Of a stretch of DNA of 64,000 nucleotides, positions 45,824 to 55,883 are shown piece after piece. A program made the translations under genes and the position numbers. This DNA is from Clostridiales bacterium (GTDB lineage Bacteria; Bacillota; Clostridia; Oscillospirales; Oscillospiraceae): contig JALERU010000061.1 of assembly GCA_022764045.1 (NCBI GenBank), positions 1 to 64,000 on the forward strand. Reading direction: 5' to 3'. The first letter of the stretch is position 1; each line of letters begins with the position of its first letter. A model generated the notes under the pieces. That model was not told the DNA's origin, did not search any database, and saw nothing but the letters and a program-made list of their open reading frames with translations.

Positions 45824-47236
45824 CTAATCGGAAAGATCCTCCGGCAGGATGGCCATTAGGTCCTCCTTGGAGGGCTTCGCCAGCCCCGCTACCCGGTTGG
45901 CCTGGCGGGCCACGGCATCCTCAAAGGTGTTGCGGACCTCCCTGGCGTTGCCGAAGTTTTCGTCCCGGTGGTCATAGAGGGCCTGGAAGGTCTCCGCCGC
46001 CTTGGTTTCGGCGGCGGGGGAGAGGGTGTATCCATTCTTTTTGCACATGCTGTGGAAAATATCCAGGAGCTGGCCGGCGGTATAGTCGTCAAAGGTGAGG
46101 TATTTGTTGAACCGGCTCTCCAGGCCGGGGTTGCTGTGGATAAATTGCTCCATGGGCCCGGTGTAGCCGGCCACGATGACCACCAGGTCCTTCCGGTGGT
46201 CCTCCATGCCCTTCAGCAGGACCTCGATGGCCTCCCGGCCGAAGTCGGTGGGATTGTCGCCGGGGGCCAGGGAATAGGCCTCGTCGATGAAGAGGACCCC
46301 ACCCAGGGCGGACTGAAGGACCTGCTGGGTTTTCAAAGCGGTCTGGCCCACATACCCGGCCACCAGGCCCGAGCGGTCCACCTCCACCAGTTGGCCCTTT
46401 GAGAGGACGCCGATGGCCTGGTAGAGCTTGGCCACCAGCCGGGCCACGGTGGTTTTGCCCGTGCCGGGGTTGCCCAGAAAGACCATGTGGAGGGAGAGGG
46501 GCGGGGTGGGCAACCCGGCCTCCTCCCGCAGGCGGCGGACCTTGACCAGGTTGATGAGCCCCCGGACCTCCTTCTTGACGGTTTCCAGGCCGCACAGCTC
46601 GTCCAACTGGGACAGCAGGTCTTCCAGGGTGGGCTGGGGTTCTTCCGGGAGGGCTTCCTGGGGCTGGGGGATCGGTTGCACTTGGGCTTCAGGCGGGGGA
46701 GCCGAAGGGCGGTTGGGTGGGGAAGTGGGGGTGATAAACTGCCGGACGGAGGGGGGCGTCTTGTCCCCGGGCAGCGCCTGGACCGTCCACTGGGCGAAGA
46801 GCCCGTCCAGGTAGGCCTGAATGGCCTCGGCTTCCTGGGGGCTGATGCTGCCGTCGGCCCTGGCGAACAGGAGGAGGAAGGCAGACAGGGTGTCTAAAAA
46901 CCGCCGGGCGGTGGCGTGGCCGGTCTGGCGGTCATAGCGGCACAGGCGGTCAAAGAAAGGCGGGGTAGGGAGGGCGGCGGCCCGTTCCACCTGGTCGGTG
47001 AGAGCCCAGTAGAGCAGGGCCTCCCCACTGGCCCGGCCCAGGTAGATGCCATTGTACCAGTCGGCGTGCCGGGGGGTGACCGGCCCGCCGTCCGCCCGCC
47101 AGACCCCTAGGGCGCATTGGCGGAGATAGCCGTCGGCCTGCTGTCGCAGGGCCACCCGCAACCCCACGTCGGGGAGCTGCTGGAGAAAGGCGGTGAGCAG
47201 GGTTTCATATTGGGTGTGAAATGCAGCCGCGTCCAT
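45824..47236 (-). CDS. CbbX/SpoVK-like AAA+ ATPase with TerB-like N-terminal domain
   Basis: HMVFLGNPGTGKTTVARLVAKLYQAIGVLSKGQLVEVDRSGLVAGYVGQTA, GVLFIDEAYSL, NPGLESRFNKYLTF; N-terminal FARADGSISPQEAEAIQAYLDGLF. Confidence 0.88.
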   Translation of the reverse strand: MDAAAFHTQYETLLTAFLQQLPDVGLRVALRQQADGYLRQCALGVWRADGGPVTPRHADWYNGIYLGRASGEALLYWALTDQVERAAALPTPPFFDRLCRYDRQTGHATARRFLDTLSAFLLLFARADGSISPQEAEAIQAYLDGLFAQWTVQALPGDKTPPSVRQFITPTSPPNRPSAPPPEAQVQPIPQPQEALPEEPQPTLEDLLSQLDELCGLETVKKEVRGLINLVKVRRLREEAGLPTPPLSLHMVFLGNPGTGKTTVARLVAKLYQAIGVLSKGQLVEVDRSGLVAGYVGQTALKTQQVLQSALGGVLFIDEAYSLAPGDNPTDFGREAIEVLLKGMEDHRKDLVVIVAGYTGPMEQFIHSNPGLESRFNKYLTFDDYTAGQLLDIFHSMCKKNGYTLSPAAETKAAETFQALYDHRDENFGNAREVRNTFEDAVARQANRVAGLAKPSKEDLMAILPEDLSD

Positions 47237-47507
47237 GGCGTGGCCCCCTTTATCCTTGGAATAAAAACAACGGGGAAGTCCCCGGAAAATATCTGGAAAC
47301 ACCCGCCGAACATGGAGTAAAAAAAGGCGGATAAAAATTATTTTTGGAGAAAATGACGGACCTCTGTCCGCCAGGCCGGAGAGGAAACGGCAGACATAGT
47401 GGTCTCCCCTCCAACGGGCCACAAGAAGCCGGGCCCCAAGGTGGGTTTTCTTCACTATACTGGAAAAAACCTGCGCCGTCAAGGCGGGTTCTTTTCCCGG
47501 CAGAAGG

Positions 47508-47537
47508 TTGACGATGTTCTGGAAACTATGGTACAAT
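47508..47537 (+). promoter_or_regulatory. Candidate sigma-A promoter of the zinc-ribbon/BIG2 gene
   Basis: TTGACG-N18-TACAAT. Confidence 0.5.
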
Positions 47538-47611
47538 ACCGTAAATGGTGACGAATTCTTACAAAATGGTAAAGTTTTCCTTAGCATCGATCACATGAGG
47601 AGGAAACCCAC

Positions 47612-49882
47612 ATGGAAACCAAGAAAATTACCCTGAGAAGTCAGACGGTGCAGTGCCCCCACTGCGGGGAATACTACTCCGTGACCTATAAATATTGTCC
47701 CTTCTGCGACGTGGGCCGCCAGGAAGAGGAAAAACGCCTGGCGGAAAAGAAAAAAAAGAAGCAGGCCTTTTTCGGCGGCCTCTTCGGCGGCGCCGGGGAG
47801 GAGAAGAAAAAGTCCCGCCCCAAGAGCGCCGGCCAGCCCAAGGAAGAGCCGGAGGCCCCGGCGGAGTCCGCCGAGCGCCCCCGCCGGGAGCGGACGCCCA
47901 GGGAGACCCCCAAGGAGCGGGCCCCCAGAGAGCGGGCCCCCAAGGAGCCTGAGGTCAAGGAGCGCCCCCCCAAGGAGCACGGGGACAAGGAACCCCTGCT
48001 GAAGAAGGCCCCTGCCCGCCGCCACGGCCCCCGGAAGAAGACCAGCGAGATGACCGAGGAGGAGAAGGCCATCGCCCGGGCTGAGCGAGAGGCCCGTGCC
48101 GCCGCCCGGAAACGGGAACGGGACCGCCTGGCCCGGGAGGCTGCCTTGGCCGCCGCAGAGGAGGCCTCGGCCCAGCCCGCCCCGGCAGAGGAGGCCCCCG
48201 CCCAGGTGGAGGTCGCCCCGGACGGGGCCCCGGTGGTGGAGCCCGGCCCGGTGTTTGAAGAGGTGACTGTGCCCGAGACCTTCGGCTTCTCAGAAAGCCC
48301 CCTTGTGGAGACAGACCCCGCTGCCTTTGTCCAGGCCCCGGTTTCCGCCGAGGGCCCGGTTGTGGTAGCCGAACCGGCCCCCGCCCAGAGCCAGGAGAGC
48401 CCTGCCCCCGCCCCCACTCCCGTGGTCACCCCCGAGGAGGAGGCTGCCCGGAAACAGTGGGAGGCCATTCGTGCTCTGGACCCCATGGACGCCGCCCCCG
48501 CCATTCCCCATATGCCTCAAGCCACCGCCACCGAGATTCAGGTGGGCGAGGGGCCGATGATGGAAACCATTTCCCCGGCGGCCCCTGTGGCGCCTGAGGC
48601 GCCGGCAGCTCCGGTGACCCCGCCGCCTCAGCCCGCTGCCCCCACCGCCCCGAAGCAGGCTCCCGTCCAGGAAGCCCCGGCGGAGGAAAAGCCTGTGGAG
48701 ACCGAGGAGGACCTGGATGCCCTGCTCAGCGAGATCCGGGACCTGCTGTCGGAGAGCCCGGTGCCCAAGCTCAATCCCGACCAGCTCCAAAAGCCTCCCC
48801 AGCCCGTGCCGGAGGTCCAGTTGCAGCAGGAGCCCGCCGCCCCGGCGGAAGAGCCTCCCGCCCCGCCGGAGCCCGCGCCCGTCCAGCCGGAGACGGCGGC
48901 CCCGGAGGCCGTCCAGCCGGAGCCTGAGAGCCAGGCCCAGCCGGAGGGGGAGGAGCCCACCATCACCATCTCCACCCAGGAGGTCCGGCAGGCCCAGGAG
49001 CAGATTCCCGAAGAACCGGAGGCGGAGGAGGAGCCGGCAGACACCCAGCCCACCATCACCGTTCCCACCCGGGAGATTGCCCAGGAGCTTGAGAAGGAAG
49101 AGGAGCCGGAGGAGCTCGCCCTGAACCCCGCCGTGCTGCCCCCCCGGGAGAAAGCACCCGCAGAAACCAAGCAAGCCAGCCGGGAGAACCACCACCCGGC
49201 CAAGAAAGCCAAAAAGAAAAAGGGTGGCCCCAATGTGTTCCTGATTCTGCTTTCCCTGGTCATTGTGGTGGCCGCCGCCCTCATTGTGGTGCGCAACGTG
49301 GTGCCCGCCTTTGAGAATGGAATCTTTAGCTACTTCCAGCACAAGGACGCCGAGAGCGTGACCCTGGATAAAACCGAGCTGAGCCTCACCGAGGCCGGCG
49401 GCACAGCCACCCTGGCACCCACTTTCGCCCCGGAGGGCGCCACCGCCACCCTCACCTGGACCAGCAGCGACCCCGCCGTGGCCACCGTGGACGAGCAGGG
49501 TCTGGTCACCGCCGTGGCCCCCGGCACCGCCACCATCACCGCCGCCCTGGAAAACGGCCAAAAGGCTGAGTGCCAGGTGACCTGCGCCTGGGGTGACGCC
49601 GCTGCCGCCGATCCCAATGCCGACCCCAACGCCGGCGGAGAACCCGCCGCGCCGGCCAAGCCCGCCCTCAGCGCCGACGATATCACCCTGGACAGCGCCG
49701 GAGCCACCCGGCAGCTCACCGTGGAAAACGCCACCGGCCAGGTGACCTGGACCAGCAGCAACCCCGACATTGCCACCGTGGCCGAGGACGGCACCGTCAC
49801 CGCCGTAGCCCCTGGTCGGACCACCGTCACCGCCAAGCTGGGGGATGAGACCTTTAGCTGCGCCGTCCGGTGCGTCTGGTAA
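47612..49882 (+). CDS. Zinc-ribbon, low-complexity linker, TM and two BIG2 (Ig-like) domain protein
   Basis: CPHCGEYYSVTYKYCPFC N-terminus; Pro/Glu/Ala-rich middle; TM VFLILLSLVIVVAAALIVV; two repeats of the TWTSS(D/N)P..ATV...G.VTAVAPG pattern. Confidence 0.88.
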   Translation: METKKITLRSQTVQCPHCGEYYSVTYKYCPFCDVGRQEEEKRLAEKKKKKQAFFGGLFGGAGEEKKKSRPKSAGQPKEEPEAPAESAERPRRERTPRETPKERAPRERAPKEPEVKERPPKEHGDKEPLLKKAPARRHGPRKKTSEMTEEEKAIARAEREARAAARKRERDRLAREAALAAAEEASAQPAPAEEAPAQVEVAPDGAPVVEPGPVFEEVTVPETFGFSESPLVETDPAAFVQAPVSAEGPVVVAEPAPAQSQESPAPAPTPVVTPEEEAARKQWEAIRALDPMDAAPAIPHMPQATATEIQVGEGPMMETISPAAPVAPEAPAAPVTPPPQPAAPTAPKQAPVQEAPAEEKPVETEEDLDALLSEIRDLLSESPVPKLNPDQLQKPPQPVPEVQLQQEPAAPAEEPPAPPEPAPVQPETAAPEAVQPEPESQAQPEGEEPTITISTQEVRQAQEQIPEEPEAEEEPADTQPTITVPTREIAQELEKEEEPEELALNPAVLPPREKAPAETKQASRENHHPAKKAKKKKGGPNVFLILLSLVIVVAAALIVVRNVVPAFENGIFSYFQHKDAESVTLDKTELSLTEAGGTATLAPTFAPEGATATLTWTSSDPAVATVDEQGLVTAVAPGTATITAALENGQKAECQVTCAWGDAAAADPNADPNAGGEPAAPAKPALSADDITLDSAGATRQLTVENATGQVTWTSSNPDIATVAEDGTVTAVAPGRTTVTAKLGDETFSCAVRCVW

Positions 49883-49894
49883 GGAGGAATCTTG

Positions 49895-50413
49895 ATGAAT
49901 GAGGTACTTCGCGCCCTGAAGGAGCGCCGCAGTGTTCGGGCCTACCGGCCGGAACAGATCAAAGAGAGCGAGCTCCAGCAGATTTTGGAGGCAGGGGCTT
50001 ACGCCCCCAGCGGCATGGGCGCCCAGCCTGTGATTATGGTGGTGGTCCAGGACAAGGAGACCATCGCGGCCCTGTCCAAGCTCAACGCCGCCGTGATGGG
50101 GGCAGAGACCGACCCCTTTTACGGTGCGCCCACCGTCATCGTGGTCCTGGCCGACCGGAGCCGGGGGACCTGGCTGGAGGACGGCAGCCTGGCCATGGGA
50201 AACCTGATGAACGCTGCCCATTCCCTGGGCCTGGGCTCCTGCTGGGTCCACCGGGCCCGGGAGGTCTTCGCCAGCGACGCGGGCCGGGCCCTGCTGAAGA
50301 AGTGGGGGATTCAGGGAGACTATGCCGGGGTGGGCCACTGTATCCTGGGCTACCCCGCCGGCCCCCTGCCCCAGGCCAAGCCCCGGAGAGGGCATACGGT
50401 CTATCGGGTTTGA
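49895..50413 (+). CDS. Nitroreductase family protein
   Basis: MNEVLRALKERRSVRAYRPEQIKESELQQILEAGAYAPSGMGAQP...GLGSCWVHRAREVF. Confidence 0.92.
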   Translation: MNEVLRALKERRSVRAYRPEQIKESELQQILEAGAYAPSGMGAQPVIMVVVQDKETIAALSKLNAAVMGAETDPFYGAPTVIVVLADRSRGTWLEDGSLAMGNLMNAAHSLGLGSCWVHRAREVFASDAGRALLKKWGIQGDYAGVGHCILGYPAGPLPQAKPRRGHTVYRV

Positions 50414-50427
50414 CAAGTGAATGGAGG

Positions 50428-50463
50428 AAAACCGCAGTGAGCATTCCTCACTGCGGTTTTTTA
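50428..50463 (+). terminator. Terminator after the nitroreductase gene
   Basis: AAAACCGCAGTGAGCATTCCTCACTGCGGTTTTTT. Confidence 0.85.
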
Positions 50464-50596
50464 ATGGGGATAGGGGGATTCAGGAGGGCTGCGCTTACCT
50501 GACAATAGAGGAACCCTGGAAATCCCACCACCCCCGCTTCGCGGCGTGCCCTGGAGTGGGTGCGTCTATTACCAACGCCGTAAAACCCTCAAGGCT

Positions 50597-50813
50597 CGCC
50601 CTCATCCGACCCGGCTTCGCCGGCCCACCTTCCCCCCCAGGGGAAGGCGATGAAGACGCCGGTTGAAGGTACAACGGTAATTCTCTAACCAACGTACCGA
50701 AGCAGCGTAGGCTTCCCCTTGGGGGTCGAACTGTCCGGGGGACAGTTCGATTCAATCCAATGCGAAGCACCTTGAACCACAGCTGTCAGCGGAGCTGACT
50801 GATGAGGGGGGCG
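50597..50813 (-). repeat. Dispersed TIR repeat, copy E (with ~60-nt module)
   Basis: CGCCCTCATCCGACCCGGCTTCGCCGG...GGGGGTCGAACTGTCCGGGGGACAGTTCGATTCAATCCAATGCGAAGCACCTTGAACCACAGCTGTCAGC...CTGATGAGGGGGGCG. Confidence 0.88.
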
Positions 50814-50961
50814 ATATGGAAGATCGGCGGGCAGAAGAATCCCGTTCTTCAAAAACCGTAGATGCGGAAAGGGTATCTGTCCCTTCAGAACACAATCGCC
50901 ACCCTCACCCCCCACCCTCGCTTCGCGATGTGCCCTGTAGCGTAGGGACCGTCCCAGGGCG

Positions 50962-50991
50962 TTGACAGGGGGCCTGTCCATGGATTACAAT
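50962..50991 (+). promoter_or_regulatory. Candidate sigma-A promoter of proBA
   Basis: TTGACA-N18-TACAAT. Confidence 0.6.
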
Positions 50992-51025
50992 AGAGAAAAT
51001 CCCTCTGCGAAAAGGAGTTTGCGCC

Positions 51026-51805
51026 ATGACAAAGGAACGGATCGTGGTGAAGATCGGCACCTCCACCCTGGCCCATCCCTCGGGCCTGCTGAATATCCGG
51101 CGGGTGGAGGCACTGTGCAAGGTCCTCAGCGACCTGAAAAACGCCGGGTATGAGATCATTTTGGTCTCCTCGGGGGCCATCGGCATGGGCGTGGGAAAGC
51201 TCTCCCTGCCCCATCGGCCCGAGGACACCCCCACCAAGCAGGCTGCGGCCGCGGTGGGCCAATGTGAGCTCATGTACACTTATGACAAGGCCTTCACCGA
51301 GTACAACCACACCGTGGCCCAGATTCTGCTCACCGCCGCCGACGTAGACCACCCGGACCGGTTTGAGAATTTTCGCAACACCATGCACCGGCTTTTGGAG
51401 CTGAAAGCCCTGCCCATCATCAACGAAAACGACACCGTGGTCACCGACGAGCTGGTGATCGGAGACAACGACACCCTGGCCGCCCGGGTGGCGGTGAGCA
51501 TGGAGGCCGACCTTTTGGTCCTCCTGTCCGACATCGACGGCCTCTACACCGCCGACCCCCACACCCACCCTGAGGCCACCCTCATCTCTGAGATCCCCGC
51601 CCTGACCCAGGAGATCCTCTCTCTGGCCGGCGGCGCGGGCTCGGACCTGGGCACCGGGGGCATGTCTACCAAGCTCCACGCCGCCGCCATCTGCACCGAC
51701 GCTGGCTGTGATATGATCATCGCCAACGGGTCCACCCCCTCCATCCTCTACGACATTGCGGAAGGCAAGCCCGTGGGCAGCCGCTTCCGCGGAAAGAAAG
51801 GATAA
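51026..51805 (+). CDS. proB: Glutamate 5-kinase, short form without PUA domain
   Basis: [53 protein letters not shown]; 259 aa. Confidence 0.95.
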   Translation: MTKERIVVKIGTSTLAHPSGLLNIRRVEALCKVLSDLKNAGYEIILVSSGAIGMGVGKLSLPHRPEDTPTKQAAAAVGQCELMYTYDKAFTEYNHTVAQILLTAADVDHPDRFENFRNTMHRLLELKALPIINENDTVVTDELVIGDNDTLAARVAVSMEADLLVLLSDIDGLYTADPHTHPEATLISEIPALTQEILSLAGGAGSDLGTGGMSTKLHAAAICTDAGCDMIIANGSTPSILYDIAEGKPVGSRFRGKKG

Positions 51806-51810
51806 CAGCT

Positions 51811-53169
51811 ATGAATTTCCAACCTCCCTTTGACCCCACTGCCTGCTATCCCCCGCCCGCCTTTTCCGGCGGCGAGTTTCCCGGCGGCGGTCCCGACCCC
51901 GCCGAGCTGACCCTCACCCGTGGGCTGCTGGAAGAGGCCCTGGCGGCCAAGCCCGCCCTGGCGGCCCTGTCCACAGAGGAGAAAAAGGCCGTCCTCTGGT
52001 CTATGGCCGACGCCCTGGAGGCCGACGCCGAGGCCATCCTGGCCGCCAACGCCCAGGACCTGGAAGGGGCCAAGGACACCATCGCCCCGGTGATGCAGGA
52101 CCGCCTCCGGCTCACCCAGGGGCGAATCGCCGACATGGCCGCCGGCGTCCGCGCGGTGGCGGAGCTCCCCGACCCCGTGGGCCGGACCCTGAGCACCCAC
52201 GTTTTGCCCAACGGGCTGCAGGTGTGCAAGACGTCGGTCCCCCTGTGGGTCATCGCCATCATCTACGAATCCCGGCCCAACGTGACCTCCGACGCCGCCA
52301 GCCTGACCTTCCAGGCGGGGAGCGTCTGTGTGCTGCGGGGAGGCAAGGAGTCCATCCACTCCAACACCGCAATCGTGGCCGCCCTGCACAAGGCCCTGGC
52401 CCAGCACCACCTGCCCGCCGCCCTGGTGAGCCTGGTGTCCGACACCACCCGGGCCAGCGCCAACGAGCTCATGCAGGCCGTGGGCTACATCGACCTGCTC
52501 ATTCCCCGGGGGGGCGCCTCCCTGATCCAAACCTGTGTGAACCAGGCCAAGGTCCCCTGCATCCAGACAGGCACCGGCATCTGCCACATCTTCGTGGACG
52601 GGGACGCCGACCTGAACAAGGCCCTGACCATCGTGGAGAACGCCAAAACCAGCCGCCCCTCGGTGTGCAATGCCGCCGAGGTCTGCCTGGTCCACCGGGA
52701 CATTGCCGCCGACTTCTTGCCCCAGCTGTGGCAGCGGCTGGTGGTCCTGCGCCATCAGTCGGGCCAGCCCCCAGTGGAGCTCCGCCTGGACCCCAAGGCC
52801 ATGGAGATTCTGGGCAAGGGCATCCCCGCCGGCTACGACGACTTCGACACGGAGTTTCTGGATTACGTGCTGGCCGTCCGGGTGGTGGAGAGCGTGGAGG
52901 AGGCCATCGAGCACATCAACCAGCATTCCACCGGCCACAGTGAGGCCATCCTCACCCAGACCCAAGCCCACGCCGACCTCTTCACCCGCCTGGTGGACAG
53001 CGCGGCGGTGTATGTGAACGCCTCCACCCGCTTCACCGACGGCGGCCAGTTCGGGCTGGGGTGTGAGATGGGAATTTCCACCCAAAAGCTCCACGCCCGG
53101 GGCCCCATGGGGCTGGAGGAGCTGACCAGCTATAAATACATCATCACCGGCAGCGGACAGATTCGGTAA
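51811..53169 (+). CDS. proA: Gamma-glutamyl phosphate reductase
   Basis: [70 protein letters not shown]. Confidence 0.96.
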   Translation: MNFQPPFDPTACYPPPAFSGGEFPGGGPDPAELTLTRGLLEEALAAKPALAALSTEEKKAVLWSMADALEADAEAILAANAQDLEGAKDTIAPVMQDRLRLTQGRIADMAAGVRAVAELPDPVGRTLSTHVLPNGLQVCKTSVPLWVIAIIYESRPNVTSDAASLTFQAGSVCVLRGGKESIHSNTAIVAALHKALAQHHLPAALVSLVSDTTRASANELMQAVGYIDLLIPRGGASLIQTCVNQAKVPCIQTGTGICHIFVDGDADLNKALTIVENAKTSRPSVCNAAEVCLVHRDIAADFLPQLWQRLVVLRHQSGQPPVELRLDPKAMEILGKGIPAGYDDFDTEFLDYVLAVRVVESVEEAIEHINQHSTGHSEAILTQTQAHADLFTRLVDSAAVYVNASTRFTDGGQFGLGCEMGISTQKLHARGPMGLEELTSYKYIITGSGQIR

Positions 53170-53195
53170 CCCCGTTTCCTTCCCTCCACAGACAC

Positions 53196-53239
53196 AACAA
53201 CCCCCGGACGCCAGAAGAAAACGGCGTCCGGGGGTTTTT
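53196..53239. terminator. Convergent terminator between proA and cinA
   Basis: ACAACCCCCGGACGCCAGAAGAAAACGGCGTCCGGGGGTTTTT. Confidence 0.85.
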
Positions 53240-53313
53240 ATGGTGGGTTTTCGTTTGTAGGGGCGCTTTGCGAAGCGCCCGACACGCGGCGAAATGGATA
53301 AGAGACCGGATCG

Positions 53314-54561
53314 TTACAGTAGCCCCGTCAGATACCGCCGCAGCAGATCCAGGGCCGTCTGGGCTGACTGCCGCCGGATGCGCTCCCGGGCCACCTTCCC
53401 GGCGTGGAACTCGGTGACGTAGCACTGATCCTGGTAGGCCAGCCCCAGATAGACCAGGCCGATGGGGTTGCCCCGGTCGTCGGGGTCCGGCCCGGCCACG
53501 CCCGTGGTGGACAGGGCGATGTCACACCCCAGGGCCGCCTTGGCGCCCCGGGCCATGGCCTCGGCCACTTGGGGGGAGACGGCGCCGTACTGATCCAGCA
53601 TGTCCTGAGGTACCCCCAGGACGCCGGCCTTTACCTCGTTGGTGTAGCTGACGATTCCCCCCCGGAACAGGGCGGAGGAGCCGGGCAGGTCGGTGATGAG
53701 CTTGGCGATGAGGCCGCCGGTGCAGGACTCGGCGGTCCCCACCGTGAGACCCTTTTCCTTCAGCAGGGCGTAGCAGACCTCCTCCAGGGAGCCCACATCC
53801 ACGCCGATGACCTTGTCCCCCAAAATCTCCTTCACCTGAGCCTCCACCGGGGCAATGAGGGCAAAGGCCTCGGCCTCGGTCTGGGCGTGGGCGGTGATGC
53901 GCAGCTCGGTGCCCGTGGGCTTGGCGTAGGGGGCCAGGGTGGGGTTTTGGAGGGAATTCATCAGATCCCGGAGCAGGGCCTCGGCGGCGGATTCCCCGAT
54001 GCCGAAGGTCTTCACCGTCCGGGAGGCGATGACCCCGTCAGACAGGGCCTTGAGATAGGGCACCGCCCGGTGGCGGAACATCATCTCGCACTCTTTTGGA
54101 GGGCCGGGGAGCATGATCACGTGGGTGCTCTCGGCCTCAAAGGCCACCCCGGGGGCGGTGCCCCAGTCGTTGTCCAGCACGGTGCAACCCTCAGGCAGCA
54201 TGGCCTGCTGGAAGTTGTTTTCGGTGACGGGCCGCTCCATGGCGGCGAACCGGTCCCGAATCCGCTGGGCGGAGGGCTCGTGGTAAACCAATTCCTTGCC
54301 GAAGGCCTGGGCGATGGCCACCTTGGTCAGGTCGTCGCAGGTGGGCCCCAGGCCGCCGGTGGTGATGAGGATATCCGCCCGGTGGCGGGCGATGTCCACC
54401 GCCTGGCGGACCCGCTCCGGGTTGTCCCCCACCACGGTGTGATAGTAGACGTTGATCCCCAGTTGGGACAGCCCCTCGGAGATCATCTGGGCGTCGGTGT
54501 TGGCGATGTTCCCCAGCAGCAGCTCGGTGCCCACGGCGATGAGTTCAGCGGTGTGGCTCAC
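53314..54561 (-). CDS. cinA: Competence/damage-inducible protein CinA
   Basis: AELIAVGTELLLGNIANTDAQMISEGL, TTGGLGPTCDDLT, TAESCTGGLIAKLITDLPGSS, STTGVAGPD. Confidence 0.95.
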   Translation of the reverse strand: MSHTAELIAVGTELLLGNIANTDAQMISEGLSQLGINVYYHTVVGDNPERVRQAVDIARHRADILITTGGLGPTCDDLTKVAIAQAFGKELVYHEPSAQRIRDRFAAMERPVTENNFQQAMLPEGCTVLDNDWGTAPGVAFEAESTHVIMLPGPPKECEMMFRHRAVPYLKALSDGVIASRTVKTFGIGESAAEALLRDLMNSLQNPTLAPYAKPTGTELRITAHAQTEAEAFALIAPVEAQVKEILGDKVIGVDVGSLEEVCYALLKEKGLTVGTAESCTGGLIAKLITDLPGSSALFRGGIVSYTNEVKAGVLGVPQDMLDQYGAVSPQVAEAMARGAKAALGCDIALSTTGVAGPDPDDRGNPIGLVYLGLAYQDQCYVTEFHAGKVARERIRRQSAQTALDLLRRYLTGLL

Positions 54562-55760
54562 GGGTTCAGCACCACCCTTTCGATGCCGGCTACAGCCTTT
54601 TCGATGAGGCCCTCAATGTCCAAGGCGGCCTCGGCCTCCTGGATCTCCTCCAGGGTGGGCCGGGTCTTGGGGTGGCGGGGGGTGAAGACGGTGCAGCAGT
54701 CCTCATAGGGGAGGATGGAGGTCTCAAAGGTGCCGATCTTCCGGGCGATGCGGATGATCTCCTCCTTGTCCATCCCCACCACGGGCCGGAAGACGGGGAG
54801 AGAAACCACCTGGCCAGTGACCGCCATGGCCTCCATGGTCTGGCTGGCCACCTGGCCCAGGGATTCCCCGGTGACCAGGCCATGGGCCCCCACCCGCTGG
54901 GCCACCCGCTGGGCAATGCGCATCATAAACCGGCGCATGAGCAGGGTGAACAGGGCCTCGGGACAGGACCGGCGGAGCTCCTCCTGGATCTCGGTAAAGG
55001 GCACCACGTGGACCGTCAGCCGCCCGCACCAGGGAGTGAGCAGCCGGGCCAGCTCCAGCACCTTTTCCTTGGCCTCGGGGGAGGTGTAGGGATAGCTGAA
55101 AAAGTGGACCATCTCCAGGGCCACCCCCCGTTTGGCCATCATCCAGGAGGCCACGGGGCTGTCGATGCCCCCGGAGAGGAGGGAGACAGCCAGGCCGCCC
55201 ACGCCCACCGGCAGGCCGCCGGCCCCGGGGGTGGGGTTGGCGTGGACATAGGCGGCGAAATCCCGCACCTCCACATGGACGACGACCTCAGGGGTGTGCA
55301 TGTCGGCCTGGATATGGGGGAAAGCCTCGTTGAGCTCCCCGCCCACAAACTGGGATAGCTGGATGGAGGTCATGGGGAAGGACTTGTCCGACCGCTTGGA
55401 CTCCACCTTAAAGGTGCTGGCGGCCATCAGGTCGTCGTGGAGGTAGGTCTTGGCGGTCTCCAAAATGGCCTCGGGGGTCTTCTCGCAGGCCTTGGCCCGG
55501 GAGAGCCCCACCACGCCGAAGAGGCGGCTGAGGGTTTCAAAGGCCCCCTCCATATCACAGCCGGCCTCTTTGGGCTCGATATAGGTGATGGACTGGCGGG
55601 AGTAAATGCGGAACTTGCCGTATTTCTGGAGCCGCCGCCGGGCGTTGCCCATGAGGCGCTCCTCAAAGGTCCGGCGATTGAGGCCCTTGAGGACCATTTC
55701 GCCCATTTTCAGGAGAAAAATCTCGTCCCCCACGGGGGGCGTGTTGGGTGTGTGAGACAT
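54558..55760 (-). CDS. thiI: tRNA 4-thiouridine synthase/sulfurtransferase ThiI
   Basis: LKMGEMVLKGLNRRTFEERL, THUMP-like region, SLLSGGIDSPVASWMMAKRG PP-loop; ATG at 55760. Confidence 0.95.
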   Translation of the reverse strand: MSHTPNTPPVGDEIFLLKMGEMVLKGLNRRTFEERLMGNARRRLQKYGKFRIYSRQSITYIEPKEAGCDMEGAFETLSRLFGVVGLSRAKACEKTPEAILETAKTYLHDDLMAASTFKVESKRSDKSFPMTSIQLSQFVGGELNEAFPHIQADMHTPEVVVHVEVRDFAAYVHANPTPGAGGLPVGVGGLAVSLLSGGIDSPVASWMMAKRGVALEMVHFFSYPYTSPEAKEKVLELARLLTPWCGRLTVHVVPFTEIQEELRRSCPEALFTLLMRRFMMRIAQRVAQRVGAHGLVTGESLGQVASQTMEAMAVTGQVVSLPVFRPVVGMDKEEIIRIARKIGTFETSILPYEDCCTVFTPRHPKTRPTLEEIQEAEAALDIEGLIEKAVAGIERVVLNP

Positions 55761-55883
55761 GGTGGTGGGTTCCTTTCGTTGGTGGTTTTGGGAGCGCCCT
55801 GTTGGGGGCGGTGTAGTGTGGAGAGATCGATGCACGGGCGTAAGGTGGCAACGGGAGTCTTCTGCCCACCGTCACTACGAGAT

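Noticed and set aside
48290-50416. 708-aa minus-strand ORF opposite the BIG2 protein and nitroreductase
   Set aside because: Gly/Leu-rich antisense shadow ORF; sense strand has recognisable domains and SD sequences.
53258-53283. GGGGCGCTTTGCGAAGCGCCCG hairpin as a new element
   Set aside because: Single short hairpin in a terminator region; no second copy seen in the window.
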